Origin: Microlunatus parietis
Lineage (GTDB): Bacteria; Actinomycetota; Actinomycetes; Propionibacteriales; Propionibacteriaceae
DNA: 64,000 nucleotides
NCBI RefSeq assembly: GCF_013407955.1
Contig: NZ_JACCBU010000001.1
Coordinates: forward strand, 5,952,001-6,016,000
Reading direction: 5' to 3'
Numbering within the stretch: position 1 is the first letter of the stretch; every line of letters starts with the position of its first letter. The notes below the pieces were generated by a model. It saw only the letters and a program-made list of their open reading frames with translations. It did no database searches and was not told the DNA's origin. The translations under genes were made by a program, and so were the position numbers. Below, in pieces: positions 45,999 through 56,641 of this stretch.

Positions 45999-47246
45999 TC
46001 AGCGGCGTCCGAACGTCTCGAGGGCGGTGGCCAGGTCGGCGTCCCGGCCGGCTCGTTGATCAAGATCCTCGCCGGCCAAGGCGGCGTCCCAGGCCGACCG
46101 CATCGCCCGAACCCCGGCGCCCGGCCCCGCCGGATGGCCGTGGATGCCGCCGCCGGCGAGTACCAGCAGATCGGCGGTCCCGACCATCCCGTACGTCGCG
46201 GGAGCCAGGCCCGGCGACTGGCCGGAGGACAGCACCGGCAACGTCGGATAGCCGCCGAACAAGGGCGCCCGGACCGCGGCGATCGAGGCGACCACCTGAT
46301 CATCGGTCTCGTAGAACTTGTTCGAGATCCCGTTGGTGTGCAGGTGATCGGCGCCGGCGAGCCGGGCCAGCTTCTGGAACGCGACGAAGTCGAGGCCGAG
46401 CTGCGGCGAGCGGGACAACGCCCCGAACATCGCCCGGTGGCCGTGGATCGGCAGCTCGCAGCGTTCCCGGAGATAGTGCAATCCGGGCAGCCCGACCGTC
46501 GTCACGCAGATCATGACGCAGCGGCCGCCGGCGTCCCGGACGAGATCATGGTTCGAGGCTAGCCGGGAGATGTCGTCGGTGATGTTGAAGGCGTACATCG
46601 GCAGCCGACCGGTCCGGTCCGCCACCCGTTTCAGGGCGTCGGTGACCACGGCGACTCGTTCGGCCAGCGGCAGATGGGGCGGGTTGCCCTGCAGTTCGTC
46701 ATCCTTGATGAAGTCGATCCCGGCCTCGGCCAGCTCGGTCACCAGCGCCGCCAGTTCCTCGCCGGAGAGCCCGACACTGGGCTTGACGATGGTGCCGATC
46801 ATGGGCCCGTCCGGCCGGTCCATCAGCTTGCGGGTGCCGTCCACGCCGAACGCCGGGCCCGGGTAGACCTCGGCGAACGCGTCCGGGAGCTCGAGGTCGA
46901 CCAGCCGGAGCGCGCCGACCTCGCGCAACTCGAACAGGTTGCCGGCCACCGCGGCGAGCAGGTTGGGCAGCGACGGGCCGAAGTTCCGCAGTGGGAAGTC
47001 GATCATGACCCGACCACGGCGCGCCCGGCTCCAGTCGCCGGCCGCACCGGGCAGCGGCGGCCGGCCGCTCGGCGGCAGGTCCTCGATCGCGGCGACGGTC
47101 GCGCGGTGCCGCTGCTTCAACTCGGCGGTCTCCCGGGCGACCGCGACGAACGTCCCGCTCGACTGCTCGCCGGCCATCACCTCGGCCGCCTGCTCGAGCG
47201 GCAGCGCCGTCTCGATCTCGTAGACCGCCCGCACCAGCTCCGTCAC
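45999..47246 (-). CDS. RuBisCO-like protein (form IV large-subunit fold)
   Basis: A 415-aa RuBisCO-superfamily enzyme. The carbamylation/metal site is intact: Lys181, Asp183 and Glu184 in DFIKDDE. The active-site Lys in TIVKPSVGLS is kept, but the following conserved Lys is Ser, so CO2 fixation is unlikely. HRAMFGA and the phosphate-binding GGGIHGHP are present. With a DUF1537 kinase 22 nt downstream, the best analogy is the 3-oxo-isoapionate-4-phosphate group of RuBisCO-like enzymes in D-apiose catabolism, which break a C-C bond. It starts at GTG with GGAGG upstream. It heads the operon. Confidence 0.88.
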   Translation of the reverse strand: MTELVRAVYEIETALPLEQAAEVMAGEQSSGTFVAVARETAELKQRHRATVAAIEDLPPSGRPPLPGAAGDWSRARRGRVMIDFPLRNFGPSLPNLLAAVAGNLFELREVGALRLVDLELPDAFAEVYPGPAFGVDGTRKLMDRPDGPMIGTIVKPSVGLSGEELAALVTELAEAGIDFIKDDELQGNPPHLPLAERVAVVTDALKRVADRTGRLPMYAFNITDDISRLASNHDLVRDAGGRCVMICVTTVGLPGLHYLRERCELPIHGHRAMFGALSRSPQLGLDFVAFQKLARLAGADHLHTNGISNKFYETDDQVVASIAAVRAPLFGGYPTLPVLSSGQSPGLAPATYGMVGTADLLVLAGGGIHGHPAGPGAGVRAMRSAWDAALAGEDLDQRAGRDADLATALETFGRR

Positions 47247-47344
47247 CTGAGTTCAACCTCCGCCGACTGTACATGCACACTCGCATTTTCATGCATAACG
47301 AGGGCAGGAAGCAAGTACCGGCGCGATTGGGGATCCCGGCCGGG

Positions 47345-48786
47345 TCAGTGGGTGAGCGGGAGCCGGGCGAGATCGGCGTCGCACGGTCCGGGCGTGGCGG
47401 CGTCGACGAAGCGGTCGGCGACGGGGGACCAGCCGGCCCGGATCGCGGCCGCGCCCTTCAGCATCGCGATCCGGTACGCACTCGGGTCGAGACCCAGCGA
47501 GCGGAACAGGTCCGGGTCGTTCGGCTGGACCGGCGTCGACTGCAGCACGAGGTCGATCGCGCCGATCCTGATCACCGCCGCGTCTCCCATGTCGACCCTG
47601 GCTCCGGTCGCCATCGGCCCGGTGTTGACGAAGGTGCCGTCCGTGAGTGCCCGTACGGTCGCCTCGACCCGGACCGGGGTGCCCGAGCTCGGACCGGAAT
47701 GGCCACCCAGCTCCAGGGCGACGGTCGCTCCCACTCCGGCTCGATGAGCCGCCGCGGCCGCCTCCGGGTCCCACAACGTGCCGAGGATCGGCACCTCGGG
47801 ATGATCAAGGGCCAGCCGGAGCAGCCAGGTCCCGTCGCCCGGCGAGCCGCCGTTGATGTTGTCGCCGGTGTCGGCGATCGCCACCAACCCGGGGTCCGAC
47901 AGCGCGTCGGCGAAGGCTTCGGCCGGCGGCGGCAGCTCCCGCGCGAACTCCCCGATCAGCGGTTCGGCGTAGGCCGCCAGATCGGCGACCGCAGCGTCGG
48001 CCGAGTCCCGGTAGCGGACGTCGGCCGCCGCCGAGAACCCCAGGCCGAGCCAGGGCACGTCGGCGTACGCGTAGCCGGCGTGGACGGTGACGTCGAGCAG
48101 GCCGTACTCGGACTCCAGAGCTCTGGCCCGGTCCATGATCAACCGCAGCGGCCGGTCGGCGGTCGCCTGGCTGGAGGGGATGGCCCGGCAGGGCAGACCG
48201 CGATGGGCCCGGGTCAGCGTGAGGCCCCGCGGAGCACTCGGCCCATGATCAACGCGGCGTCCCGGCCACGGTCGAACGTGTCGACGTGCGGGTTGGTCCG
48301 ATAGCCGATCAGGGCATCCAGTTCGGACAATCGGCCGGTCCGGACATTGGCGTGCAGATCGGTGACCGCGATGATCGGGCGGTCGCCGAGGCGGTTCCGG
48401 AGCAGCGTGAGGATCGTCTGCTCGGCGTCGGCGTAGCGGTCGGCGACCAGGGCCCCGTGGAGTTCGAGCAGCACGCCGTCGACCGCACCGGCGCGATCGA
48501 GCCCGGTCCGGATGCCGTCGATGATCACGTCCATCGCCTCGGCGGTGACCAGTCCCGCCGGCGTGGCGTACGCGCCGAAGACGCCGATCAGGTCCAGTCC
48601 GGCCTCGGCGGCCCCGGCCAGGAAACCGCCGCCGACGGTACGCGTGCCGGCGAACGCGTCGACCCAGGCGGACCCACGCATCAACCCCCGGCGGCGGAAG
48701 GCGGCCAGGTCGGTCGGCAGCGGCGAATAGGTGTTGGTCTCGTGGAAGACGCCGATCGCGGCGATCCGCGGGCGAGGCTGGTTCAC
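47345..48786 (-). pseudogene. M81 family metallopeptidase (MlrC-like), frameshifted
   Basis: Two frames give one protein of about 480 aa. The first (from GTG 48786, with GAAGGACGG upstream) holds the metal-site motifs FHETNTYSP, LELHGA and VTDLHANV; the second holds IADTGDNINGGSPGDGT and the C-terminal domain. They meet at CCCC (48225-48228); adding one base gives GRVLRGGLTLTRAHRG. So there is a one-base deletion or a sequence error. M81 proteins include the linear microcystin-cleaving MlrC and many catabolic members of unknown substrate. It is divergent from the aminotransferase at 48888. Confidence 0.78.
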
Positions 48787-48836
48787 GATCCGTCCTTCGT
48801 TCCGACTGCTGGTAGGGTAACACCGCCAACAGAAAC

Positions 48837-48862
48837 ACTGATCCCACTGAATGAAAATCAGT
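48837..48862. promoter_or_regulatory. inverted repeat in the M81/aminotransferase divergent promoter
   Basis: ACTGAT and ATCAGT arms, 14 nt apart, lie between the divergent starts (48786 and 48888) in an AT-rich patch. They are a candidate operator for a regulator acting on both genes. Confidence 0.4.
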
Positions 48863-48887
48863 CGGCTGGACATCGAGGCGGATGATC

Positions 48888-50136
<1,249 letters not shown>

Positions 50137-50159
<23 letters not shown>

Positions 50160-50709
50160 CGTGCAGGGTGCTGTCGGCAACGAACGGTTCCCGGTTCCAG
50201 CCGGCCCAGCGTTCGCTCAGGCGTAGCCCGGCGAGCCGTGCCATCAGGTCCAGCTCGCTCGGCCAGGCCAGTCGGTACACGCCCGTGCCCGACGTGATCC
50301 CGGTGCCCGAGATCCGTACCAGATTCTCCAGGAAGACCTGCGTGGACGGGCCGTAGCGGCAGACGTTGAGCCCGACGCCTTCGTGCCGATCCAGCGCGGC
50401 CGGACGTATTCGTGCTCGTCGGTCCAGGTGGTCGGCACGTCCGTCTCCACCACGAACGCGCCGTCGTCGCCGAGATGCCGGGCCGCGTTCTCGAAGCAGC
50501 GAACTTGATCATCCTGCGTCCGCAATCCTCCGTCCGTCGCCGATCCCGAACTCCAGGGCGCGACCGTTCCCGGCCAGATCGGCCAGGAACCGGCAGGCGG
50601 CGTCCTCGTCGCCGCGAAACCAAGGTCGCCCGCTGTCCTCACCGCGGATCGCGGTGTCCGCGTCGGTGAGATCGGAGCGAGGCCGGAACGCCCCCGGATC
50701 GGATTCCAT
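50137..50709 (-). pseudogene. SAM-dependent methyltransferase remnant
   Basis: Pieces of a class I methyltransferase lie in different frames: an N-terminal piece ending at the SAM loop (GRALEFGIGDG), a middle piece (TQDDQVRCFENAARHL, then DDGAFVVETDVP) and a C-terminal piece (HEGVGLNVCRYGPST to the end). About 60 residues of the central Rossmann region are missing at the junction near 50515-50535, and a further frameshift lies near 50405. It follows the transketolase directly on the same strand. The gene is not functional. Confidence 0.7.
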
Positions 50710-50715
50710 GATCAC

Positions 50716-52554
50716 TCAGCCTGCCGCGAGGTTGCGCGCTGCCGCTGCGATGCCCTCGGCATCGATTCCGGCCTGCCGCAGCAGTTCCTCGGGCTTGCCC
50801 GAGCCGGGCATCTGACGCACCGCGAGTTTGTGCACCGGAGGGCGGTCGCCGGTCTCGGCGAGCGCTTCGAGGACCGCTTCGCCGAGCCCGCCCTCCGGCC
50901 AGTGATCTTCGACCGTGATGACGGCGCCGCAGTCACGCGCAGCGGCCCGGATCGTCTCGGCGTCGATCGGCTTGATCGAGTAGGCATCGATGACGCGTGC
51001 GTCGATTCCTTCGTCGGCAAGGGTTTCTGCCGCCGCAACCGCCTGATCGACCGTGATCCCGCAGGCGACGATGGCGACGCTGTCGCCGTCGCGGAGGGTA
51101 CGGGATCCGCCGATGATCACCTTCTCGTCCGCCGGTGTCCGGACCGTCGTCTTGCCGCGCAGGAGCCGCAGGAACGAGATGCCGGGCCGGTCGGCCAGCT
51201 GAGCGACGAGCTGCGCCGTCTGGTTGGCGTCGGAAGGGTGCAGCACGGTCGAGCCGTGGATCGCCCGGAACGAGGCGATGTCCTCCAGCGCCATCTGCGA
51301 GGGACCGTCCTCGCCGATCGAGACGCCGGCGTGGGAGCCGGCCAGTCGCAGGTTCGCCTGCGAGATGGCCGCCATCCGCACGAAGTCGTACGCCCGCGAG
51401 AGGAACGCAGCGAACGTCGACGCGAACGGCACCCAGCCGCGCACCTGCAGGCCGATCGCCGCAGCCACCATCTGCTGCTCGGCGATGAACATCTCGAAAT
51501 AGCGATCCTCGTGGGCCTCGCGGAACAGTTCGGAGTGGGTGGAGTTCGAGACCTCGCCGTCGAGCGCGACCACGTCGCCGCGGATGGATCCCAGCGCCGT
51601 CAGGGCCTCGCCGTACGCCAGCCGGGTGGCGACCGCCTCGTCGACGTCCCAGCTGGGCAGTTCGCCGCCGGCGACGGCGAACTCGTGCGGCTCGGCCGGG
51701 TCGGGCCGTCGCAACTGCACCCGCAGGTCCCGCTCGCCGCCGAGCTCCCGGATGGCCTCCTCGGGGTTGTCCAACGGCTTGCCATGCTTGCCCGGCAGGT
51801 CCTCCACGGCCTTGACCCCGCGGCCCTTCATGGTCTTGGCCATGATCATGGTCGGGCGATCGGTGACGGCGAGAACTTCGTCGTAGGCGGACTTGATCGC
51901 CTCGACGTCATGGCCGTCGATCGTGATCGCGTGCCAGCCGAAGGCCTCCGCCCGCGCCCGGTACCGATCCAGATCCCAGCCCAGCATCGTTTCCCGGGTC
52001 TGGCCGAGCCGGTTGACATCGATGATGGCGGTGAGATTGCTCAGCCGGTTGAACGCGGCATGCTCGATGGCCTCCCACATCGATCCTTCGGCCATCTCCG
52101 AGTCGCCGCACAGGCACCAGACGCGGTAATCGATCCGGTCGAGCCGACGGCCGGCGAGCGCGATGCCCACGGCGATCGGCAGGCCCTGACCGAGTGACCC
52201 GGTCGCTACGTCGGTCGGCGGGATCCGGGGCGTCGGGTGACCCTCCAGCCGGCTGCCCAGCTGACGGAACGTCGACAGCTCGGCGTCGTCGATGATGCCG
52301 GCCGCCTTCAGGATCGAGTAGTAGAGCGGCGATGCGTGGCCCTTGGAGAAGATCAGGTGATCGTTGGCCGGGTTCGTCAGCTGGTCGACGTCCCAGCGCA
52401 GATAGCCACCTTCGAGCAGGACCGCCATCAGATCGGCCGCTGACATCGACGAGGTCGGGTGTCCAGACCCGGCGGCACTGGACGCACGAACGGAGTCGAC
52501 CCGCAGCTGTTGCCCGAGTTCGCGGAATCGTTCGGTCTCAGTCACCCGGTCCAT
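50716..52554 (-). CDS. transketolase
   Basis: A 612-aa thiamine-diphosphate enzyme moving a two-carbon ketol unit between sugar phosphates. The ThDP-binding stretch GDSEMAEGSMWEA (near residue 150) with the distal VNRLGQT, the pyrimidine domain (EMFIAEQQMVAAA) and the C-terminal domain (VEDHWPEGGLGEA) are all present. It is shorter than housekeeping transketolase (about 660-700 aa) and resembles fused versions of split catabolic transketolases. It lies 30 nt after an SDR gene in the nagB unit. It may use a cluster-specific ketose phosphate, as apulose-4-phosphate transketolase does; that is inference. Confidence 0.88.
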   Translation of the reverse strand: MDRVTETERFRELGQQLRVDSVRASSAAGSGHPTSSMSAADLMAVLLEGGYLRWDVDQLTNPANDHLIFSKGHASPLYYSILKAAGIIDDAELSTFRQLGSRLEGHPTPRIPPTDVATGSLGQGLPIAVGIALAGRRLDRIDYRVWCLCGDSEMAEGSMWEAIEHAAFNRLSNLTAIIDVNRLGQTRETMLGWDLDRYRARAEAFGWHAITIDGHDVEAIKSAYDEVLAVTDRPTMIMAKTMKGRGVKAVEDLPGKHGKPLDNPEEAIRELGGERDLRVQLRRPDPAEPHEFAVAGGELPSWDVDEAVATRLAYGEALTALGSIRGDVVALDGEVSNSTHSELFREAHEDRYFEMFIAEQQMVAAAIGLQVRGWVPFASTFAAFLSRAYDFVRMAAISQANLRLAGSHAGVSIGEDGPSQMALEDIASFRAIHGSTVLHPSDANQTAQLVAQLADRPGISFLRLLRGKTTVRTPADEKVIIGGSRTLRDGDSVAIVACGITVDQAVAAAETLADEGIDARVIDAYSIKPIDAETIRAAARDCGAVITVEDHWPEGGLGEAVLEALAETGDRPPVHKLAVRQMPGSGKPEELLRQAGIDAEGIAAAARNLAAG

Positions 52555-52584
52555 GTTGCCACTAGTGTCGACACGCCGCGAGGA

Positions 52585-53346
52585 CTACCGGAGGACCCAA
52601 CCTCCGTCGACGGTGAGGATCTGGCCGGTGACGAAGGCGCTGTCGTCGCCGGCCAGGAACAGGAACGCGCCGGCAAGATCATCGGCGTAGCCGCGGCGCT
52701 GCAGGGCCTGGTGCGGCAGGATGCGTTCGGCGGCGACGGTCTCGTCCGGTGCCCACCGGACCTCGTTCTCGGTACGGATCGCGCCGGGCATGATCGCGTT
52801 CACCCGGATCCCGTCCGGGCCGACCTCGCGGGCCAGGGTCCGGACCAGCCCGATGATCGCGGCCTTGCTCGTGGTGTAGTGCATCGCGCCGACCATGCCG
52901 AGGTCGACCATGATCGACGTCAGGGCGATGAACGAGCCGTGGCCGGAGTCGCGCAGGTACGGATGGGCGTGCTTGGCCAGCAGGAAGGTGCCGCGGACGT
53001 TGACCGCCTGGGTCAGGTCCCACTGCTCGACGGTGATCTCCTGCCACGGCCGGTGTGTCTCGTACGCGGCGTTGGCGACGACCACGTCCAGCCCGCCCCA
53101 GCGGGCCGCCGACTCCTCGACGAGGCGCTCGACGGCGACCGGGTCCGCGAGATCCGCGGGCAGCGCGATGGCGGCGTCGCCGAGTTCGGCGGCGACGGCC
53201 CCCGCCTCGGCGGTCCGCTCCGGGTGCGGCTGGTGCGCGATGATCACCTTCGCGCCCTCGGCGGCGAACCTGCGGGCGGTCGCCGCGCCGATGCCGCGAG
53301 AGGCTCCGGTGATCAACGCGACCCGGTCGGCCAGCTTCCCGGTCAT
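52585..53346 (-). CDS. short-chain dehydrogenase/reductase
   Basis: Classical SDR of 253 aa. The cofactor loop is TGASRGIGAA (residues 14-23), NAAYETH stands where NNAG is usual, the catalytic Ser lies in ALTSIM, and the Tyr/Lys pair in YTTSKAA. It ends FVTGQILTVDGGW. It overlaps the SMP-30 gene by 4 nt, suggesting a dehydrogenase-lactonase pair that converts a sugar to its acid. Confidence 0.9.
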   Translation of the reverse strand: MTGKLADRVALITGASRGIGAATARRFAAEGAKVIIAHQPHPERTAEAGAVAAELGDAAIALPADLADPVAVERLVEESAARWGGLDVVVANAAYETHRPWQEITVEQWDLTQAVNVRGTFLLAKHAHPYLRDSGHGSFIALTSIMVDLGMVGAMHYTTSKAAIIGLVRTLAREVGPDGIRVNAIMPGAIRTENEVRWAPDETVAAERILPHQALQRRGYADDLAGAFLFLAGDDSAFVTGQILTVDGGWVLR

Positions 53347-54254
53347 GCGTGAGGTCCGGCGGCCGCGGGCAGCGTGATCATGGGCCGCAGCCGGCCCGGG
53401 TACGGGGAGCGGGCGGTGAACAGCCGGCCGGCCAACGGGTCCGCCGCCGAGTCGGCGTCGGAGAAGCCCTCCCGGGCGCTGGTGATCAACACGTCGCGGC
53501 CGTCCGGCCCGCCGAGCTCGACACTGGTCGCCTGGGGAGTCGGGATCGTGATCACGACGTCGACCGTACCGTCCGGCGTGTAGCGGCGCACCTGCCCGGC
53601 ACCGTAAAGGGCGACCCAGAGTCCGCCGCCCTGGTCGGCCGCCAGGCCGTCCGGCAGCCCGTCCTCGGCCGGGATCTCGAACGCGACCCCGGACCCGGTG
53701 ACCGTGCCCGACGCGGGATCGACCCGGTGCCGCAGGATCACGTGGCCGAACGTGTCAGCGTGGAACAGCTCGGTGCCGTCGGCGGACCACACCATGCCGT
53801 TGGACAAGGTGATCCCGCCGGCCTGCCGGGTGCTGGCGCCGTCCGAGTCGACCTTGATCAACTCGCCGGCTCCCGGTGTCCGGGCCGGTTCGATGCTCCC
53901 GATCCACAGGTTGCCGGAGGCGTCGGCGGCGCCGTCGTTGACCAGCCAACCGTCCGGTACGTCGACCGTACCGAATCCGGTCAGCCGCCAGGACCGATCA
54001 TGATCACGACGGGCCGCCAGCAGCGTCGTACCCTGCACCACCAGGGCGGCGCCGGCACCGTCCGGCTGGACCAGCGACGTGCGGCCGCCGTTCCTGACCA
54101 CCGGCTCGGCCGGCCCGTCCGGCCGTCGGGTCCAGACGTGGCCGGGGTCCGCGTCGACCCACCACCAGGCCTCGCCGTCCCAGCGGGCGCTCTCGCCGAG
54201 CACGGTCCGCGGGCCGGCCGGCTCGGCCAGCGCGTCGGCGGTGGTCGCGATCAT
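53343..54254 (-). CDS. SMP-30/gluconolactonase family protein
   Basis: A six-bladed beta-propeller lactonase of 303 aa. The early metal Glu is in LGESARWD (near residue 20), the substrate-binding Asn in NDGAADASGNLWIGS, and a later Asp in NGMVWSADGTELFHADT and DGLAADQGGGLW. It opens sugar lactones made by a dehydrogenase, here probably the SDR gene with which it overlaps by 4 nt. It lies 70 nt after nagB in the same direction. Confidence 0.88.
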   Translation of the reverse strand: MIATTADALAEPAGPRTVLGESARWDGEAWWWVDADPGHVWTRRPDGPAEPVVRNGGRTSLVQPDGAGAALVVQGTTLLAARRDHDRSWRLTGFGTVDVPDGWLVNDGAADASGNLWIGSIEPARTPGAGELIKVDSDGASTRQAGGITLSNGMVWSADGTELFHADTFGHVILRHRVDPASGTVTGSGVAFEIPAEDGLPDGLAADQGGGLWVALYGAGQVRRYTPDGTVDVVITIPTPQATSVELGGPDGRDVLITSAREGFSDADSAADPLAGRLFTARSPYPGRLRPMITLPAAAGPHA

Positions 54255-54324
54255 CCGTACCCTCCGGTGCAGCAGCGACGGCGACAGGCTCAGTGGGGGA
54301 GCGGGGTCCGGCGCCCGGTCATGA

Positions 54325-55098
54325 TCAGCTTGGTTTCCGGGTCAGCCGCGAGGCCGCGCCCGCGTCGAGGTAGAGCGAGGCCTGCCGGTGGGTGCGCAGC
54401 ACGCTGGCCGGGCAGTCGGTTGTGAGCGGCCCCTCCAGCGCTGACCGTACCGCGTCGGCCTTGTGTGGACCGATCACCGTCGCGACCATGGCCGCGGCAC
54501 CCATCAGCGCCGGCACGGTCAGCGTGAGCGCGTACTCCGGCACGTCATCGATGGTCTCGAAGAGCTCATCGTCGACCTGCTGCTTGCGGGACACGTCGTC
54601 CAGCCGGATCCGCCGGACCAGCCGGGTGTCGGCGAAGTCGGTGTCGCCGGGCTCGTTGAACGCGATGTGGCCGTTCACGCCGATGCCGAGACAGGTGACG
54701 TCGATCGGCGCCTCGGCCAGCAGGCCCGAGTAGCGGGCGATCTCGGCCTCCGGGTCGGCGGTGGCGTCGATCCGCTGCAGCCCGGCCCGCGCGGCCTCCG
54801 GCAACCGGTCTGCCAGCCACTGGCCGAAGCCCTGCGGGTGGTCCGGGGCCAGGCCGAGGTAGTCGTCCATGTGGAAGGAGCGGACCGTGGTCCAGTCGAT
54901 CCGGTTGTCGGCACGGAGATGGGCCAGCATCGCGTCCTGGGACGGGGCGCTGGCGAAGATCACCCGCGCCGCGCCGGACCGCTGCTGGGCCGCGACGATC
55001 AGGTCGGCAGCCGCCGCGGCGGCGCGCCGCCCGGCCTCGTCCTCGGTCGGCTCGATCACAACGGCCCCGGCCAGAGGGCGAGAATCGGCGAGGTCCAT
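54325..55098 (-). CDS. nagB: glucosamine-6-phosphate deaminase-like isomerase
   Basis: A 257-aa NagB-family enzyme that converts glucosamine 6-phosphate to fructose 6-phosphate and ammonia. The family stretches FHMDDYLGL (catalytic Asp) and LGIGVNGHIAFNEPG (ring-opening His) are intact. The start is ATG 55098, 8 nt after AAAGGGG. Upstream lies the LacI-type operator shared with the divergent AGE epimerase. With that epimerase it suggests amino-sugar use, although NagB-like proteins can act on other phosphosugars. Confidence 0.85.
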   Translation of the reverse strand: MDLADSRPLAGAVVIEPTEDEAGRRAAAAAADLIVAAQQRSGAARVIFASAPSQDAMLAHLRADNRIDWTTVRSFHMDDYLGLAPDHPQGFGQWLADRLPEAARAGLQRIDATADPEAEIARYSGLLAEAPIDVTCLGIGVNGHIAFNEPGDTDFADTRLVRRIRLDDVSRKQQVDDELFETIDDVPEYALTLTVPALMGAAAMVATVIGPHKADAVRSALEGPLTTDCPASVLRTHRQASLYLDAGAASRLTRKPS

Positions 55099-55185
55099 CA
55101 GGCGGTCCCCTTTCAAAGAGAACGCTCCTGTCCGTTCGCGGAGCGGAGCGGGGGTTCAAGGGGGTCGTCCCCCCTTGCCAATCTA

Positions 55186-55201
55186 TTGCAATCGGTTGCA
55201 G
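55186..55201. promoter_or_regulatory. LacI-family-type operator
   Basis: TTGCAA-TCGG-TTGCAG is identical to 342-357 except for the last base. It lies 88 nt upstream of nagB and 73 nt upstream of the AGE epimerase, well placed to control both divergent genes. Confidence 0.7.
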
Positions 55202-55274
55202 AAGACAGTAGCGTGTGGCCCGTTCCCGGTCAACGACGGTCCCGTCTTGTGGGGCTCGGGGGAGGGCGGAGTGG

Positions 55275-56519
55275 ATGGCTGACGGTGCCGGCGACCGGAT
55301 CACGGAGATCAAGATCACGGCGCGGGAGCAGCTGGAACAGGTGATTCTGCCCTTCTGGCTGGACCGCGGGATCGACCACGAGCTCGGCGGCTTCCACACC
55401 TGCTTCGACAACCGCGGCCGGAACCGTACCGGAACGGACAAGTTCACCTGGTCCCAGGGCCGGTTCGTCTGGCTGCTGGCGCACGCCGCCGAGCGGGTCG
55501 CCGCGGGGGACCTGGCCGGCTCGGCGGAGGACCTGCTCGGCTGGGCCCGGCGGGGTGCCCGGTTCGTCGCCGAGCACGCGATCCGGCCGGACGGCACCTG
55601 CTGGTACGCCACCACGCGGGACGGCCGGCCGCTCGCCGAGAGCCGCGGTGGTGGCCAGCCCGATCGCAGCGTCTACGCCGACTGCTTCGCGGTGCTCGGC
55701 CTGGCCGAACTGGCCCGGGTGGAGCGGGACCGGTCCTGGCTCGACCTGGCCGACCCGGTGTTGCGCCGGGCCCGGGCCGACATCCTGGCCGGCACGGCAC
55801 CGACGCCGCCGTACCCGATCCCGGCCGGCCACACCGCCTACGGGCCGAAGATGATCTTGGTCAACGTGCTGCTGGCCGCCGCCCAGGCCGACCTGGCGGT
55901 CGGCGGCACGGGGCCGTACCGGGAGTGGCTGGCCGAGGCGCTGGAGTCGATGATCACCCACCGGCTGCCGGACGGCACGTTCGCCGAGCTGCTGCCGGCC
56001 TCGACTGACACGCTGCTGGGCCGGCACCGGGTGCCCGGACATGCCATCGAAGGCACCTGGATGGCGCTGGCCGCGATGGACCTGCTCGATGATCATCGGC
56101 ACCGGGATCGGTTGCTGGACGGGATTCCGGCCCTCTGCGCCTCCGCCTGGGACCCGGAGTTCGGCGGCCTGCTGCGCTATGTTGACGCGGGCGGGCCGGT
56201 CCGGCCGCGCGGGACCGACGCCGGCAGCCCGTACGAACAGGGACTGATCAACACCTGGGACACCAAGCTCTGGTGGGTGCACTCCGAGACCGCGGCGACG
56301 ACCATGATCGCCACCCGGCGGTACGGCCACGCCGGGTCCCGGGACTGGCTGCTCCGGGTCTGGGATTTCATGATCAACACGTTCCCCGGCGGCGACGACG
56401 GCGAGGAATGGATCCAGATCCGGGACCGGGCCGGCCGACCGCTGGACCAGGTCGTCGCCCTGCCGGTCAAGGACCCGTTCCACGTCACCCGGAACCTGAT
56501 GCAACTGCTGACCGCCTGA
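55275..56519 (+). CDS. AGE family sugar epimerase/isomerase
   Basis: An (alpha/alpha)6-barrel enzyme of 414 aa, of the N-acylglucosamine 2-epimerase family. KFTWSQGRFVWLLAH matches the conserved sugar-binding stretch, and catalytic-type His residues are seen in PGHAIEGTW and WWVHSETAATT. The start is ATG 55275, with GGAGTGG just upstream. Family members interconvert GlcNAc/ManNAc or mannose/fructose-type sugars. Divergence from nagB across a shared operator suggests amino-sugar metabolism. Confidence 0.85.
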   Translation: MADGAGDRITEIKITAREQLEQVILPFWLDRGIDHELGGFHTCFDNRGRNRTGTDKFTWSQGRFVWLLAHAAERVAAGDLAGSAEDLLGWARRGARFVAEHAIRPDGTCWYATTRDGRPLAESRGGGQPDRSVYADCFAVLGLAELARVERDRSWLDLADPVLRRARADILAGTAPTPPYPIPAGHTAYGPKMILVNVLLAAAQADLAVGGTGPYREWLAEALESMITHRLPDGTFAELLPASTDTLLGRHRVPGHAIEGTWMALAAMDLLDDHRHRDRLLDGIPALCASAWDPEFGGLLRYVDAGGPVRPRGTDAGSPYEQGLINTWDTKLWWVHSETAATTMIATRRYGHAGSRDWLLRVWDFMINTFPGGDDGEEWIQIRDRAGRPLDQVVALPVKDPFHVTRNLMQLLTA

Positions 56520-56641
56520 TTTCGGTCCGAATTAGGGTCCATCCTCTATCAGAATTCTGGTCGTCCGGAGCTCTTGTGGTGGGCGTCACTGCCGCCTTAC
56601 GATCACACCATCCCAAGCCGGAATCGTGCTGGAGGTGCCGA

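Noticed and set aside
45999..47246. A carbon-fixing RuBisCO
   Set aside because: A catalytic Lys near the active site is replaced by Ser, there is no small subunit or phosphoribulokinase gene, and the neighbours are catabolic.
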